Source: Clostridium chromiireducens
GTDB lineage: Bacteria; Bacillota; Clostridia; Clostridiales; Clostridiaceae
Reading direction: 5' to 3'
Length of the DNA stretch: 52,387 nt
Assembly (NCBI RefSeq): GCF_002029255.1
Contig: NZ_MZGT01000041.1
Coordinates: 1-52,387 of the forward strand
Below the pieces are notes generated by a model that was given only the letters and a program-made list of their open reading frames with translations, had not been told where the DNA came from and did no database searches. Positions 23,575 to 31,611 of the stretch are shown one piece after another. A program made the position numbers and the translations under genes. The first letter of the stretch is position 1. Every line of letters begins with the position of its first letter.

Positions 23575-23670
23575 AAATCTATAATGGTAAGATATTGTTC
23601 ATCAGTTTTTTGTAATTTGGATACTATAATATCATACATAAATTTGAAAATATAAAAGGAGTGTATCAGC

Positions 23671-24087
23671 ATGAATGATAAAAAAGATGTTTTAGATAGT
23701 GGTCCTTTTTTTCATGGCACTAAAGCAGAACTAAAAATTGGAGATTTATTAGAACCACAACACTTATCGAATTACCAAAATAAAAAATCTAACTATATTT
23801 ATTTTACTGCGACATTAAATGCCGCTAAATGGGGTGCTGAATTAGCGACATCGAAATCAAAAGAAAGAATTTATATTGTAGAACCATTAGGTGAATTTGA
23901 AAATGACCCTAACTTAACTGACAAGAGATTTCCTGGAAATCCAACACGTTCTTATAGGTCTAAATCTCCTTTGAAAATAATAGCTGAATTGGGTTCATGG
24001 GAAAGACATTCCGATGAAGAAATAAATCATATGCTTTCATCTTTAAAAAAGTTAAGTGATGAAGGAAAAAATGTAATATACGATTAA
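23671..24087 (+). CDS. arr: NAD(+)-rifampin ADP-ribosyltransferase (Arr)
   Basis: A 138-aa protein spanning the whole Arr family: FFHGTKAELKIGDLLEP with the NAD-binding His near the start, then YIYFTATLNAAKWGAELA, IYIVEPLGEFENDPN, RFPGNPTRSYRSKSPLKI and a C-terminal helix. Arr transfers ADP-ribose from NAD to a hydroxyl of rifamycins, which inactivates them. Length and motifs agree with Arr-2-like enzymes. Own promoter module and terminator, so a self-contained unit. Confidence 0.95.
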   Translation: MNDKKDVLDSGPFFHGTKAELKIGDLLEPQHLSNYQNKKSNYIYFTATLNAAKWGAELATSKSKERIYIVEPLGEFENDPNLTDKRFPGNPTRSYRSKSPLKIIAELGSWERHSDEEINHMLSSLKKLSDEGKNVIYD

Positions 24088-24135
24088 TCCATAAATATGC
24101 AATTAGCAATATTTATAAATATTAAATTTTCAGAT

Positions 24136-24170
24136 GCCGTATTATTCAAATTTGAATTTGCGGTATTTTT
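24136..24170 (+). terminator. Terminator after arr
   Basis: GCCGTATTATTCAAA pairs imperfectly with TTTGAATTTGCGG, followed by TATTTTT. Same family as the hairpin at 20309-20347. Confidence 0.75.
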
Positions 24171-24335
24171 GCTATACAATGCTAAATTACAATTATTTTA
24201 TATTAATAATATTTATTTTGGGGCGTAATCTATCTATATGATAACTTATAGAAAAGAAATAGTCTATATTTTTTGAAATTAATCTATATAATTATTATTG
24301 TTGCAACAAATAAATAATTGAATTGGAGAAAGAAT

Positions 24336-24899
24336 ATGATAAAGAAGAAAATAGCAAATATCCCTTTTGGACCATTTATTACAGTTTTAGCAGGGGCCAT
24401 GGTTAATGGAAAGCCAAACTATGCTACAATAGGTGCATATGGTGTTGTAAGTGAGAAACCTGTACTGTATATTTCATTGAAAAATTCCCACTATACAACT
24501 TCAGGCGTAGTAGAAAATGGATTCTTCAGTGTAAACATACCATCCTCTGAATCTGTTTATAATACTGATCTTTGTGGGTGCGTCTCTGGTAATAAAGAGG
24601 ATAAATCCAATGTATTTGATTCTTTTTATGATGCTGCAGGAAATGCACCAATGATAAAAGAATGTCCTGTAAATTATCTTTGTAAGGTAATACAGACAAT
24701 TCCTATATTTGATTTTACGATGTTTATTGGAGAAATTGTTGCAGTATATGCAAATGAAGACTGTCTGGAAAATGGAACACCAAATGCCCTAAAGGTTAAG
24801 CCAACAATTATGATGTATCCAGGGTACTATGATCTAAAGGATAAAGTTGGTACATTATTTAAAACATATAGGAGCATGAGTACCGATGAACCTAGATAA
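24336..24899 (+). CDS. Flavin reductase / FMN-binding split-barrel protein
   Basis: A 187-aa protein of the flavin reductase-like family: GPFITVLAGAMVNGKPNYATIGAYGVVSEKPVLYISL covers the FMN-binding strand-loop, then FSVNIPSS and CGCVSGNKEDKS. These proteins bind FMN and act as flavin reductases or ferric/xenobiotic reductases in anaerobes. Start set at 24336 behind TTGGAGAAAG; a start at 24318 lies before the ribosome binding site. Monocistronic. Confidence 0.85.
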   Translation: MIKKKIANIPFGPFITVLAGAMVNGKPNYATIGAYGVVSEKPVLYISLKNSHYTTSGVVENGFFSVNIPSSESVYNTDLCGCVSGNKEDKSNVFDSFYDAAGNAPMIKECPVNYLCKVIQTIPIFDFTMFIGEIVAVYANEDCLENGTPNALKVKPTIMMYPGYYDLKDKVGTLFKTYRSMSTDEPR

Positions 24900-25292
24900 A
24901 AGTCACTAATTAAAGCCACAGGAGATGACCCAGCAGGTTTAAGTCTTATGGGTATTTTAGCAACAAGTATCATCACTGCTGTTGTAGGCGTGCACCAAAA
25001 ACTATTAAAAATATATCATGAGTGTATTTGTCTAGTATGTCTTTTACTTAATTTGTATATTAACAGATAGTTCAAAATTGAACTATCTGTTTTAATATGT
25101 ATATATCGACAATAAAGAATAATAAAATCTAGCTTAATGATAAATTCTTCTACTTATTATATTGATTAAAATTGGAAAATATAGTACCATTGTATACAAT
25201 TACATGTTTAATGGTAATAATTTAGGTTTTGTGAATATTCATTTCAAGCAAACAAAGCAAGTTAATTAATTTTATTTAGGAGATTACATTTT
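24900..25292. other. 393-bp intergenic region with a possible gene remnant
   Basis: Directly after the flavin reductase stop, in the same frame, about 52 codons stay open (KATGDDPAGLSLMGILATSI, then ITAVVGV). The DP-x-G...ATxxT pattern resembles the end of nucleoside-recognition/spore-maturation membrane proteins, which would make it a fusion scar. An inverted repeat GATAGTTCAA / TTGAACTATC (about 25067-25089) with a following T-rich stretch is a likely terminator. The remainder is AT-rich leader. Confidence 0.4.
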
Positions 25293-26030
25293 ATGGAGAG
25301 ATTTTTTATAGATAGCATAATTAAGAAATATTTAGCAGAACAGTTTTTTTCCAATTTATCAGTATTAGAAGAAGACAGTACTACTTTTACTATAAATAGT
25401 CTTAGTAAATCACCATATATTAAAATTATGGCATTTAATAAATGTGTTATTATAAATACTTCTAAATCTATTCATTCAAAGGTTAAATCAGCATTGAGTA
25501 ATAAAAGCAGGGATGAAATATTTGAGTTTCCATTTATATATGGACAAACAATACATTATATACCAGATGTTAAAAAGATTCAGAAAGTAGAACTTCTTGA
25601 GGAGTATACATATGAATTATTGCAAGGCAATGATATTTATAAGTTGAGGGGTATTGAAGGTTTTGATAATTCAATAGTTTTTGATTGCAATGGAAATACT
25701 TCAACAAAAATTGTATTTTTAGCTAAAAAAGATGATGAAATTGTTGGGCTGGCAGGGGCAGGAGAAGAAACAGAAAAATTATGGGAAATAGGGGTAGATG
25801 TGAAGTCTGAATATCGCAAAGGTGGCCTCGGAACAAAATTAGTATCTAACTTAACATTAGATATTATTAAGCAAGGGATAGTTCCTTTTTATTCTGCTTC
25901 AATAACTAATCTTGGCTCTCAGATGGTGGCTAATCGTAGTGGTTACATACCATACTGGATTGATACATATGGTAATATACTTGATGGTAGTTCGCCTTAT
26001 AATATTTATGTTAAGAATTTGGAATTATAA
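25293..26030 (+). CDS. GNAT acetyltransferase with extra N-terminal domain
   Basis: A 245-aa protein. Residues ~1-100 form a family-specific front domain (D-x-S...FEFPFIYGQTIHYIPD). Residues ~130-240 are a GNAT fold with VFLAKKDDEIVGLAGAG, WEIGVDVKSEYRKGGLGTKLVSNLTL (acetyl-CoA loop Rx2GG) and SITNLGSQMVANRSGYIPYW. It is a paralogue of the 245-aa protein at 37708, and a fragment with only the front domain lies at 51252. The substrate is unknown. Ribosome binding site TTAGGAG. Confidence 0.85.
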   Translation: MERFFIDSIIKKYLAEQFFSNLSVLEEDSTTFTINSLSKSPYIKIMAFNKCVIINTSKSIHSKVKSALSNKSRDEIFEFPFIYGQTIHYIPDVKKIQKVELLEEYTYELLQGNDIYKLRGIEGFDNSIVFDCNGNTSTKIVFLAKKDDEIVGLAGAGEETEKLWEIGVDVKSEYRKGGLGTKLVSNLTLDIIKQGIVPFYSASITNLGSQMVANRSGYIPYWIDTYGNILDGSSPYNIYVKNLEL

Positions 26031-26102
26031 AATAGTAAAATCAACGGGTTCAGGTATTTTTCTTATGCCTGACAAATTTATCGCATTAAAGGAGAGAAAA
26101 AA

Positions 26103-27518
26103 ATGAAAAAACAAGGCTTTAATCCTTATCTTCCATCGTGGGAATATATCCCTGACGGAGAACCTTATATTTTTGACAACAGAGTTTATGTATATGGATC
26201 TCATGATCGTTTTAATGGATATGCATACTGTTTAAATGACTATGTGTGTTGGTCTGCACCGGTGGACAACCTTGCTGATTGGCGTTATGAAGGTGTTATT
26301 TTAAAAGCTACTGATGTTGAAAATAATGAAGACCGTGATAGTTGTCTATACGCTCCAGATGTTGCAGTAGGACAAGATGGCAGATATTATTTATACTATG
26401 TTGACAGTAAGCGTTCTATCGTTTCTGTTGCGGTATGTGATACACCAGCAGGCAAATATGAATTTTATGGATATGTTCATTATTCTGACGGAACATATCT
26501 TGGAAATAGGGAGGGGGATGAGCCTCAATTTGACCCTGGAGTACTTAGAGAGGGAGACAGAACCTATCTTTATACAGGTTTTTGTGCAAGAGGTGACAAA
26601 TCTAGAAGTGGAGCTATGGCAACAGTACTTGGTCCAGATATGTTGACAATCATTGAAGAGCCTGTAATTATCGTGCCAAGTGAACCTTATAGTGAAGGCT
26701 CAGGCTTTGAAGGTTTCGAATTTTTTGAAGCTCCATCAATTAGAAAGCATGGAGATACTTACTATTTTGTATATTCCTCTATTTCAATGCACGAATTATG
26801 CTATGCTACTAGTAAACATCCAACAAAGGACTTTAAATATGGAGGAGTAATTATAAGCAATAATGATCTTCATATCAGCTCTTACAAGCCTGCTGAAAAA
26901 CCAATGTTTTATGGCGGGAACAACCATGGAAGTATAATTGAAATTAATGGACAATGGTATATTTTCTATCATAGACACACTAATGGAACTAATTTTAGCA
27001 GACAGGGCTGCATGGAGAAAATTGAAATTTTACCGAGTGGAATAATTCCGCAGGTGGAAATGACTTCATGCGGTTCCAATGATGGGCCGCTTAAGGGACA
27101 AGGAGAATATCCAGCTTATCTAGCATGTAATTTATTCTGTAAAGAAGAATCTGTTTATACTGATTTTACAGCCTCATGGATGAATAATCAATTTCCAAAG
27201 ATAACTCAGGATGGAAAAGACGGTGATGAAGAAATCGGATATATTGCTAATATGAAGGATTCTGCCACTGCCGGTTTTAAATATTTTGATTGCAAGGGCA
27301 TAAGGAAAGTTAAAATTAAAGCTCGTGGATATGCAAAAGGTGACTTTGAAGTAAAAACATCATGGGATGGTCTATCTCTTGGAAAAATATCGATTGGGTT
27401 TTCAAATGTGTGGAAGGAATATTCATCTGATATTGTAATCCCTGATGGAATTCAAGCAATATATATTACCTTTACAGGCGATGGAAGCGCAAGCCTTGCA
27501 TCCTTTACTTTAGAATAA
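26103..27518 (+). CDS. Glycoside hydrolase family 43 with C-terminal CBM6-like domain
   Basis: A 471-aa cytoplasmic five-bladed beta-propeller (~1-320) of the arabinofuranosidase/beta-xylosidase type. PDGEPYIFDNRVYVYGSHD carries the probable base Asp. LYAPDVAVGQDGRYYLYYV has the pKa-tuning Asp. FFEAPSIRKHGDTYYFVYS has the acid Glu, and NNHGSIIEINGQWYIFYHRH the conserved His. Residues ~340-471 form a beta-sandwich resembling CBM6 (GFKYFDCKGIRKVKIKARG, IYITFTGDGSASL). No signal peptide, so it would act on imported oligosaccharides. Ribosome binding site AAGGAGAG. No transporter nearby. Confidence 0.92.
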   Translation: MKKQGFNPYLPSWEYIPDGEPYIFDNRVYVYGSHDRFNGYAYCLNDYVCWSAPVDNLADWRYEGVILKATDVENNEDRDSCLYAPDVAVGQDGRYYLYYVDSKRSIVSVAVCDTPAGKYEFYGYVHYSDGTYLGNREGDEPQFDPGVLREGDRTYLYTGFCARGDKSRSGAMATVLGPDMLTIIEEPVIIVPSEPYSEGSGFEGFEFFEAPSIRKHGDTYYFVYSSISMHELCYATSKHPTKDFKYGGVIISNNDLHISSYKPAEKPMFYGGNNHGSIIEINGQWYIFYHRHTNGTNFSRQGCMEKIEILPSGIIPQVEMTSCGSNDGPLKGQGEYPAYLACNLFCKEESVYTDFTASWMNNQFPKITQDGKDGDEEIGYIANMKDSATAGFKYFDCKGIRKVKIKARGYAKGDFEVKTSWDGLSLGKISIGFSNVWKEYSSDIVIPDGIQAIYITFTGDGSASLASFTLE

Positions 27519-27662
27519 GAATAAGTGGAGGAATGTCAGCTTCTAATTTCCGCTGTACTTAAGGTATAGCGGAAGATATTATATTGATATCAATTGGTCC
27601 TAATTGCTTTTAAGAATTTATTGCTGTGTTTTAATATAATGTTGCAATATAGACTAATAAAA

Positions 27663-27689
27663 ATTATAGGTGGATTGTCCACCTATAAT
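27663..27689 (-). terminator. Terminator of the minus-strand gene at 27725
   Basis: ATTATAGGTGGA-TTG-TCCACCTATAAT is a perfect 12-bp hairpin. On the minus strand it is followed by TTTTTATT, so it ends the 27725-28168 gene. Confidence 0.8.
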
Positions 27690-27724
27690 ACTTAATATAT
27701 GAATATGGTGTATTAAATAAAGTT

Positions 27725-28168
27725 CTATAATCTCACTTTTAAGCCTTCAATTTTCAGTATTTTATCAATTTCTTCTTTATCATCTGTTAATATATAACTT
27801 TCACGTTCATGTGCGGTATTAATCAACCAAGGGGTACCACTCTTTAGAAAAGATAAATCCTCTGGTAAATTTGGTTGAACCCATTCATGAAATGAGTTTG
27901 ATACTTGCTTTAGTGTTTCTTTAGCATGATTATCAGTATTATAGTAATACACCAAGGCAGGTTGCTCACCAAAGTATTCTGTACCTGGCCATTCAAATTG
28001 CTCTTTTACCTCTTTTAAAGAAGATTGTAATTTTTCTAAAACATGATTAACATTGACAGTCACACTAATGTCTTTTCGTATTACTAATATAAATTCATCA
28101 CAAATCCCAAAAACTAAATCTATTAAATCTCTATAAACCTTTTCTTTAGAGTTATCTTCAATAAACAT
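27725..28168 (-). CDS. Conserved hypothetical protein, 147 aa
   Basis: A soluble protein with no recognisable catalytic motif: an acidic N-terminal helix pair, then FEWPGTEYFGEQPALVYYYN and PEDLSFLKSGTPWLINTAHERESYI. Ribosome binding site AAGGAGGGAAG. Similar clostridial proteins exist but have no established function. The next minus-strand gene is 82 bp upstream; the two may be co-transcribed. Confidence 0.7.
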   Translation of the reverse strand: MFIEDNSKEKVYRDLIDLVFGICDEFILVIRKDISVTVNVNHVLEKLQSSLKEVKEQFEWPGTEYFGEQPALVYYYNTDNHAKETLKQVSNSFHEWVQPNLPEDLSFLKSGTPWLINTAHERESYILTDDKEEIDKILKIEGLKVRL

Positions 28169-28250
28169 AACTTCCCTCCTTGTATAACTTCGTCGTAATT
28201 TACAAATGTGAAACTAACCCAAATAGGTGAATTTAGTATTATCAAATTTT

Positions 28251-28589
28251 TTATTGAATAAAACCTACTTTTTGGGGTATCTCCCCGCTTTTCTTATAAT
28301 CATTAAAGATATGAACTATAATACGTAGTGCTAAATAATCGAATTTAATATCTTTAAAGCGATTAAATGCATTCTTACATTCTTTTATTATCTTTATTCT
28401 TCCATCTTGGATTGCTTTAGTATAACTATCTTCGTCAAGTACATTCTTCTCAATAGAAATCAATCCATCATACAGAAGGCAATCACCCTTATCGCATGGT
28501 GCATTCCAATTTTCTCCTGAATACTCATATATTAAGCATCCATCTCTTTCTTCTTTATATTTACCATAACCCGTAAACCCTAAACTCAT
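28251..28589 (-). CDS. Conserved hypothetical protein, 112 aa
   Basis: A small soluble protein (GFTGYGKYKEERDGCLIYEY, later CDKGDCLLYDGLISIEKNVL, and a helical tail). The two spaced Cys in CDKGDC may bind metal. Ribosome binding site GAGGTGGT. Family not recognised. Confidence 0.7.
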   Translation of the reverse strand: MSLGFTGYGKYKEERDGCLIYEYSGENWNAPCDKGDCLLYDGLISIEKNVLDEDSYTKAIQDGRIKIIKECKNAFNRFKDIKFDYLALRIIVHIFNDYKKSGEIPQKVGFIQ

Positions 28590-28730
28590 TTATACCACCT
28601 CAATCAAAGCCATTTATTCAATTATATTTCGCAACAATTTACTATTGTTCATTAAATTATAGTTTATAACAACACTTATTATAACATAATTTACAAAATA
28701 TAACACATTATATACATACATTGGCATATG

Positions 28731-28822
28731 TCATCATATAAGTTAGGAATTATTAAATAGGATTTACGGTAAAGGGCGATAAATATTAAGCTACTTCATA
28801 TTTAGTAACTTGTCTTTGAGTT
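28731..28822 (-). repeat. Duplicated DUF2922 3' end, left copy (hairpin missing)
   Basis: Matches 30630-30782 in two blocks: GGAATTATTAAATAGGATTT then AAAGGGCGATA, and CTACTTCATATTTAGTAACT then TGTCTTTGAGTT. The terminator hairpin that separates these blocks in the right copy is absent here. The two copies bracket the MFS gene and its promoter as direct repeats. Confidence 0.8.
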
Positions 28823-28857
28823 GTTGTTAGATGTTTATGATCATAATTCTTATTCAT
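28786..28857 (-). pseudogene. 23-codon fusion fragment: transposase-like start joined to DUF2922 end
   Basis: The minus frame reads MNKNYDHKHLTT followed by TQRQVTKYEVA and stop. The second half is the exact C-terminus of the DUF2922 protein at 30746. The first half resembles the N-terminus of IS30-family transposases (..HKHLTxxQR). Joining at the shared TQRQ suggests a recombination scar. Too short to be sure of the IS30 assignment. Confidence 0.4.
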
Positions 28858-29016
28858 TATAATTACTTTCAATAAACTTAGAGGAATCCACTTTCAAATA
28901 AATTATATCCACCTTGTATCAGAAAAATAATGTAAGACTAACTTCGTCTAAGATGAATTTACTCTTGCAAACAAGAAATTACCTTTTCATTTTAGGGAAA
29001 AAAATTAAGATATTTA

Positions 29017-29047
29017 TTGACTTGGAGTAGACTCTAAGGTGTAGAAT
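29017..29047 (+). promoter_or_regulatory. MerR-family-type promoter (19-bp spacer) for the MFS gene
   Basis: TTGACT (29017-29022), a 19-bp spacer and TAGAAT (29042-29047). The imperfect dyad CTTGGAGTA-GACTCTAAG (29021-29038) overlaps the -35 end and spacer. Over-long 19-bp spacers with CTTRGAGT-type dyads are the mark of MerR regulators such as BmrR, SoxR and AdhR/NmlR. No MerR gene is present in the window. Confidence 0.75.
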
Positions 29048-29098
29048 TAGAAGGTCGTTTAATTTTTAATGGTACTATGAAGGAGGAGTTTTTCGAAG

Positions 29099-30595
29099 AT
29101 GAGTAACAAAGGAACTTTGATTGTAACGCTGGCGCTATTATTATCAAATGCAATGGCGGGTTTAGATGCAACAATTGTCAACACTGCATTGCCAGCAATC
29201 ATAAGTGATTTACATGGAATTCAATACATGGGTTGGATAGTAGCTGTTTTTTTGCTGGGAATGGCAGTAGTAACTCCGCTTTGGAGTAAATTAGGAGAAC
29301 GCATCGGAAACAAAAAAACATATCAAATAGCCACATTATTATTTGCTATTGGTTCAATATTTCAAGCATTATCAAGTAATATTATATTTTTCTTGATTGC
29401 AAGAACCGTTATGGGAATAGGCGCAGGTGGAATGAATACTATCCCGTTTATTATTTATGCAGACTTGTATAAGAATTTAAGGAAGAGGGCAAAGGTTATT
29501 GGGTATGCTACAGCAAGCTTTAGTGCAGCTTCAATTATTGGACCACTAATTGGTGGCTTTATAGTCGATATTTTTAGTTGGCATTGGGTATTCTATATTA
29601 ATGCTCCAATTGCATTAATTTCAATACTAAGTGTTCAATTTTTCTTTAAAGAGCCTAAAAGAATTTCTTCAGGTGAAAAAATTGATTATTTAGGTGCTGG
29701 CATTATGGTAATCAGTTTAGTAACACTTTTAACAGGTATTCAAATGATAGGGACAGGTTCATTAAGCTTAGTTAGTATCGTAATTATTGTCGGCTTAATT
29801 TTATTGATAGTATTATTTGAAGTCGAAGAAAAGGCAGCTGATCCTATAATTCCTAATAGACTTTTTAAAAATGGTCCATTAGTAGTTGATTTTATATTAT
29901 TTTCTACTTTATGGGGAGCGTTTGTTGCTTTTAATATATACATACCAATGTGGGCGCAAGGATTGCTTGGATTAAGTGCTTTAATTGGAGGTGCGACTCA
30001 GATTCCAGGTTCTATTACAAACTTTCTTGGCTCAGTAGTTGGATCATCTATGCACTCAAGATTGGGTAAATACCGTATAGTTGCTTTGGGAACCTTAGCC
30101 TTTATAATTTCTTTTGGTATTATGGCATTAGCCGGAATAACTATACCATTGTGGCTTTTATTAGTAGCAGGAGCATTTCAAGGTTTTGGTCTAGGTTTAA
30201 GTTTTAATGTTTTACAAATAAGTGTGCAAGAAGATGCAGAAAAGAGAGATATTCCAATTGCAACATCATTTGCATACCTTTTACGTATTTTGAGCCAAAC
30301 ATTTATGTCATCAATATATGGAGTAATACTAAATCATGCCTTAATTAAAGGTGTAGCTGAATCTAATGGAAAAATTTCTATTGATATGCTAAACAAATTA
30401 AGTGATTCTCAAAGTGCAGTGGATTTGCCTAAAAATTCATTACCACTTATGCAACAGATTATGTATGGTGGTTTACACAATATCATGATAGTTGCACTAG
30501 TTTTATTAACTATTGCTCTGATTTTCAATCTTGGAATGCAGTTGAAAATCAAGAAAGAAAAATTGTATAACGTTTCACTAGACTATACAAGATAG
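29099..30595 (+). CDS. MFS transporter, DHA2 (EmrB/QacA) 14-TM drug:H+ antiporter
   Basis: A 498-aa pump with about 14 membrane segments. Family motifs are present: LDATIVNTALPAI (motif D1 in TM1), LWSKLGERIGNKKTY (motif A), ARTVMGIGAGG (motif B) and ASIIGPLIGGFIVD (motif C, antiporters). Ribosome binding site AAGGAGGAG. Substrates in this family include lipophilic cations and detergents; the actual one is unknown. The MerR-type promoter suggests induction by the exported compound. The gene lies between two direct copies of a DUF2922 3' end, a sign of local rearrangement. Confidence 0.93.
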   Translation: MSNKGTLIVTLALLLSNAMAGLDATIVNTALPAIISDLHGIQYMGWIVAVFLLGMAVVTPLWSKLGERIGNKKTYQIATLLFAIGSIFQALSSNIIFFLIARTVMGIGAGGMNTIPFIIYADLYKNLRKRAKVIGYATASFSAASIIGPLIGGFIVDIFSWHWVFYINAPIALISILSVQFFFKEPKRISSGEKIDYLGAGIMVISLVTLLTGIQMIGTGSLSLVSIVIIVGLILLIVLFEVEEKAADPIIPNRLFKNGPLVVDFILFSTLWGAFVAFNIYIPMWAQGLLGLSALIGGATQIPGSITNFLGSVVGSSMHSRLGKYRIVALGTLAFIISFGIMALAGITIPLWLLLVAGAFQGFGLGLSFNVLQISVQEDAEKRDIPIATSFAYLLRILSQTFMSSIYGVILNHALIKGVAESNGKISIDMLNKLSDSQSAVDLPKNSLPLMQQIMYGGLHNIMIVALVLLTIALIFNLGMQLKIKKEKLYNVSLDYTR

Positions 30596-30629
30596 GAAGA
30601 ATTTTAGTTAGATATTCATTTAAGAAGAG

Positions 30630-30782
30630 CGCATCATAGCTCGGAATTATTAAATAGGATTTATTGTAAAGGGCGATACATATAAAAAAAATAAAGGCTT
30701 ATCCAATTTTGATTTTGGATAAGCCTTTATTTTTCTAACTCAATTTTATGCTACTTCATATTTAGTAACTTGTCTTTGAGTT
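30630..30782 (-). repeat. DUF2922 3' end and terminator, right (complete) copy
   Basis: The complete version of the left repeat at 28731-28822, with the terminator hairpin between the two shared blocks. It contains the true C-terminus of the 30746 gene. Confidence 0.8.
30688..30738. terminator. Bidirectional terminator between MFS and DUF2922 genes
   Basis: A 19-bp arm (AAAATAAAGGCTTATCCAA, 30688-30706) pairs perfectly with 30715-30733; A-run on one side, T-run on the other. Serves both the plus-strand MFS gene and the minus-strand DUF1659-DUF2922 operon. Confidence 0.88.
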
Positions 30783-30964
30783 AATTGAGCACCGGATTTC
30801 TTAGCTAAATCGCCAGAATTAGTTTTGAAAATATTTTTGGCGATGATTGTATCCATAAGTGTATTTACTTCACCTTTAGTGAGAGTAGATTTAACACCAG
30901 AAATGCTTAAAGTACTCTTCTCACCAGCTATAGTTAAAAAAGTCATAACTAAAGTATATTCCAT
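30746..30964 (-). CDS. DUF2922 domain protein
   Basis: A 72-aa protein matching DUF2922: MEYTLVMTFLTIAGEKSTLS, then ISGVKSTLTKGEVNTLMDTI. It is widespread in Bacillota, almost always beside a DUF1659 gene as here. Function unknown. Ribosome binding site AAAGGAGG. Its C-terminal codons are duplicated 1.9 kb away on the other side of the MFS gene. Confidence 0.9.
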   Translation of the reverse strand: MEYTLVMTFLTIAGEKSTLSISGVKSTLTKGEVNTLMDTIIAKNIFKTNSGDLAKKSGAQLTQRQVTKYEVA

Positions 30965-31002
30965 CTAATTTACCTCCTTTCATTGGGTTTAGAGTTAAGG
31001 AA

Positions 31003-31056
31003 GTTAAATCATATACATGATTTAACTAAGTTCGAGAAACCAAATCATAGATTTGG
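31003..31056 (-). other. Two hairpins between the DUF1659 and DUF2922 genes
   Basis: GTTAAATCAT-ATAC-ATGATTTAAC (31003-31026) and CCAAATC-ATA-GATTTGG (31040-31056), both perfect. They lie in the intercistronic part of the operon, without T-runs, so they may tune mRNA processing or stability rather than terminate. Confidence 0.55.
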
Positions 31057-31081
31057 ACTCTCACTTATCTCACTTATCTGC

Positions 31082-31306
31082 TTAAGCATTAACTAGACTA
31101 GAAGATTCATTTATAAAGTAATCTCTAGTTGAAGCTTCTAAAACATCTTTGATTGCTTCAGCAACATCAAAGACATTTTGAGGGGCAGCATTTGTTTTTA
31201 CATTAGAAAAAGTTTTTTTACTGTAAATTGCATCGCCGGCCTTATCTGTCCCGCTTTGAACTTCAATGCTTAATGATGCAGTTTCAATTGATTTAGTAAC
31301 AGCCAT
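31082..31306 (-). CDS. DUF1659 domain protein
   Basis: A 74-aa protein with the DUF1659 pattern (SLSIEVQSGTDKAGDAIYSKKTFSNVKTNA, then NVFDVAEAIKDVLE). First gene of the DUF1659-DUF2922 pair; the ribosome binding site AAGGAGG is strong. Role unknown; the pair is typical of spore-forming Firmicutes. Confidence 0.9.
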   Translation of the reverse strand: MAVTKSIETASLSIEVQSGTDKAGDAIYSKKTFSNVKTNAAPQNVFDVAEAIKDVLEASTRDYFINESSSLVNA

Positions 31307-31609
31307 AGTTTTTTACCTCCTTCATTTTGTTTTCATAAAGGATATATGTACAAAATTGAAAGATTACCTATTTTCATAAAAAATATAACAAAAAAGAAAG
31401 TAAGTAGTAATTAATCAAAATTTACAATATATGTTATGATTAACTCAAAGGTAAATTAAAAGAATTTGCAGAGTAATAAATAATTTAGAATGAAGAACGA
31501 ACTGCTACTTAATTATTTTAGCTATTAAGAAAAACAAGATAGGATGGTGTTTAAAATCAGTTCAACATGTAGAAATTGTGTATAAACAAAAAGACGCTAT
31601 AAGTGTCTT
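31307..31609. other. 303-bp intergenic region
   Basis: AT-rich leader of the DUF1659 gene, a stretch related to the promoter module pointing right (ATTTACAATATATGTTATGAT, about 31410) with no gene behind it, and the terminator of the 31610 gene. Nothing else seen. Confidence 0.55.
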
Positions 31610-31611
31610 TT
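31588..31611 (-). terminator. Terminator of the 31610 gene
   Basis: AAAAGACGC pairs with GTGTCTTTT (one G-T pair) around a short loop. On the minus strand it is followed by T-rich sequence. It overlaps the stop codon of the gene it ends. Confidence 0.6.

Larger units (their letters stand above)
23258..23580 (+). repeat. 325-bp direct repeat, copy 2
   Basis: Second copy of 21806-22130, in the same orientation and 1.45 kb further on. The copies are most alike over the leader and the 39-codon frame; the last ~70 bp (promoter module) has diverged more. Suggests duplication and recombination of intergenic segments. Confidence 0.85.
23216..23670. other. 455-bp intergenic region with direct repeat copy 2
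   Basis: Largely filled by the repeat at 23258-23580, followed by a leader with AAAGGAGTG for the arr gene. Nothing else recognised. Confidence 0.7.
28590..29098. other. 509-bp intergenic region upstream of the efflux pump
   Basis: Holds, in order: AT-rich leader of the minus-strand genes; a copy of the DUF2922 3' end (28731-28822); a minus-strand fusion fragment (28786-28857); and the MerR-type promoter (29017-29047). It also includes TTCGCAACAATTTACTA (28628-28644), a loose match to the CGCAACAGTAA repeat. Confidence 0.7.
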
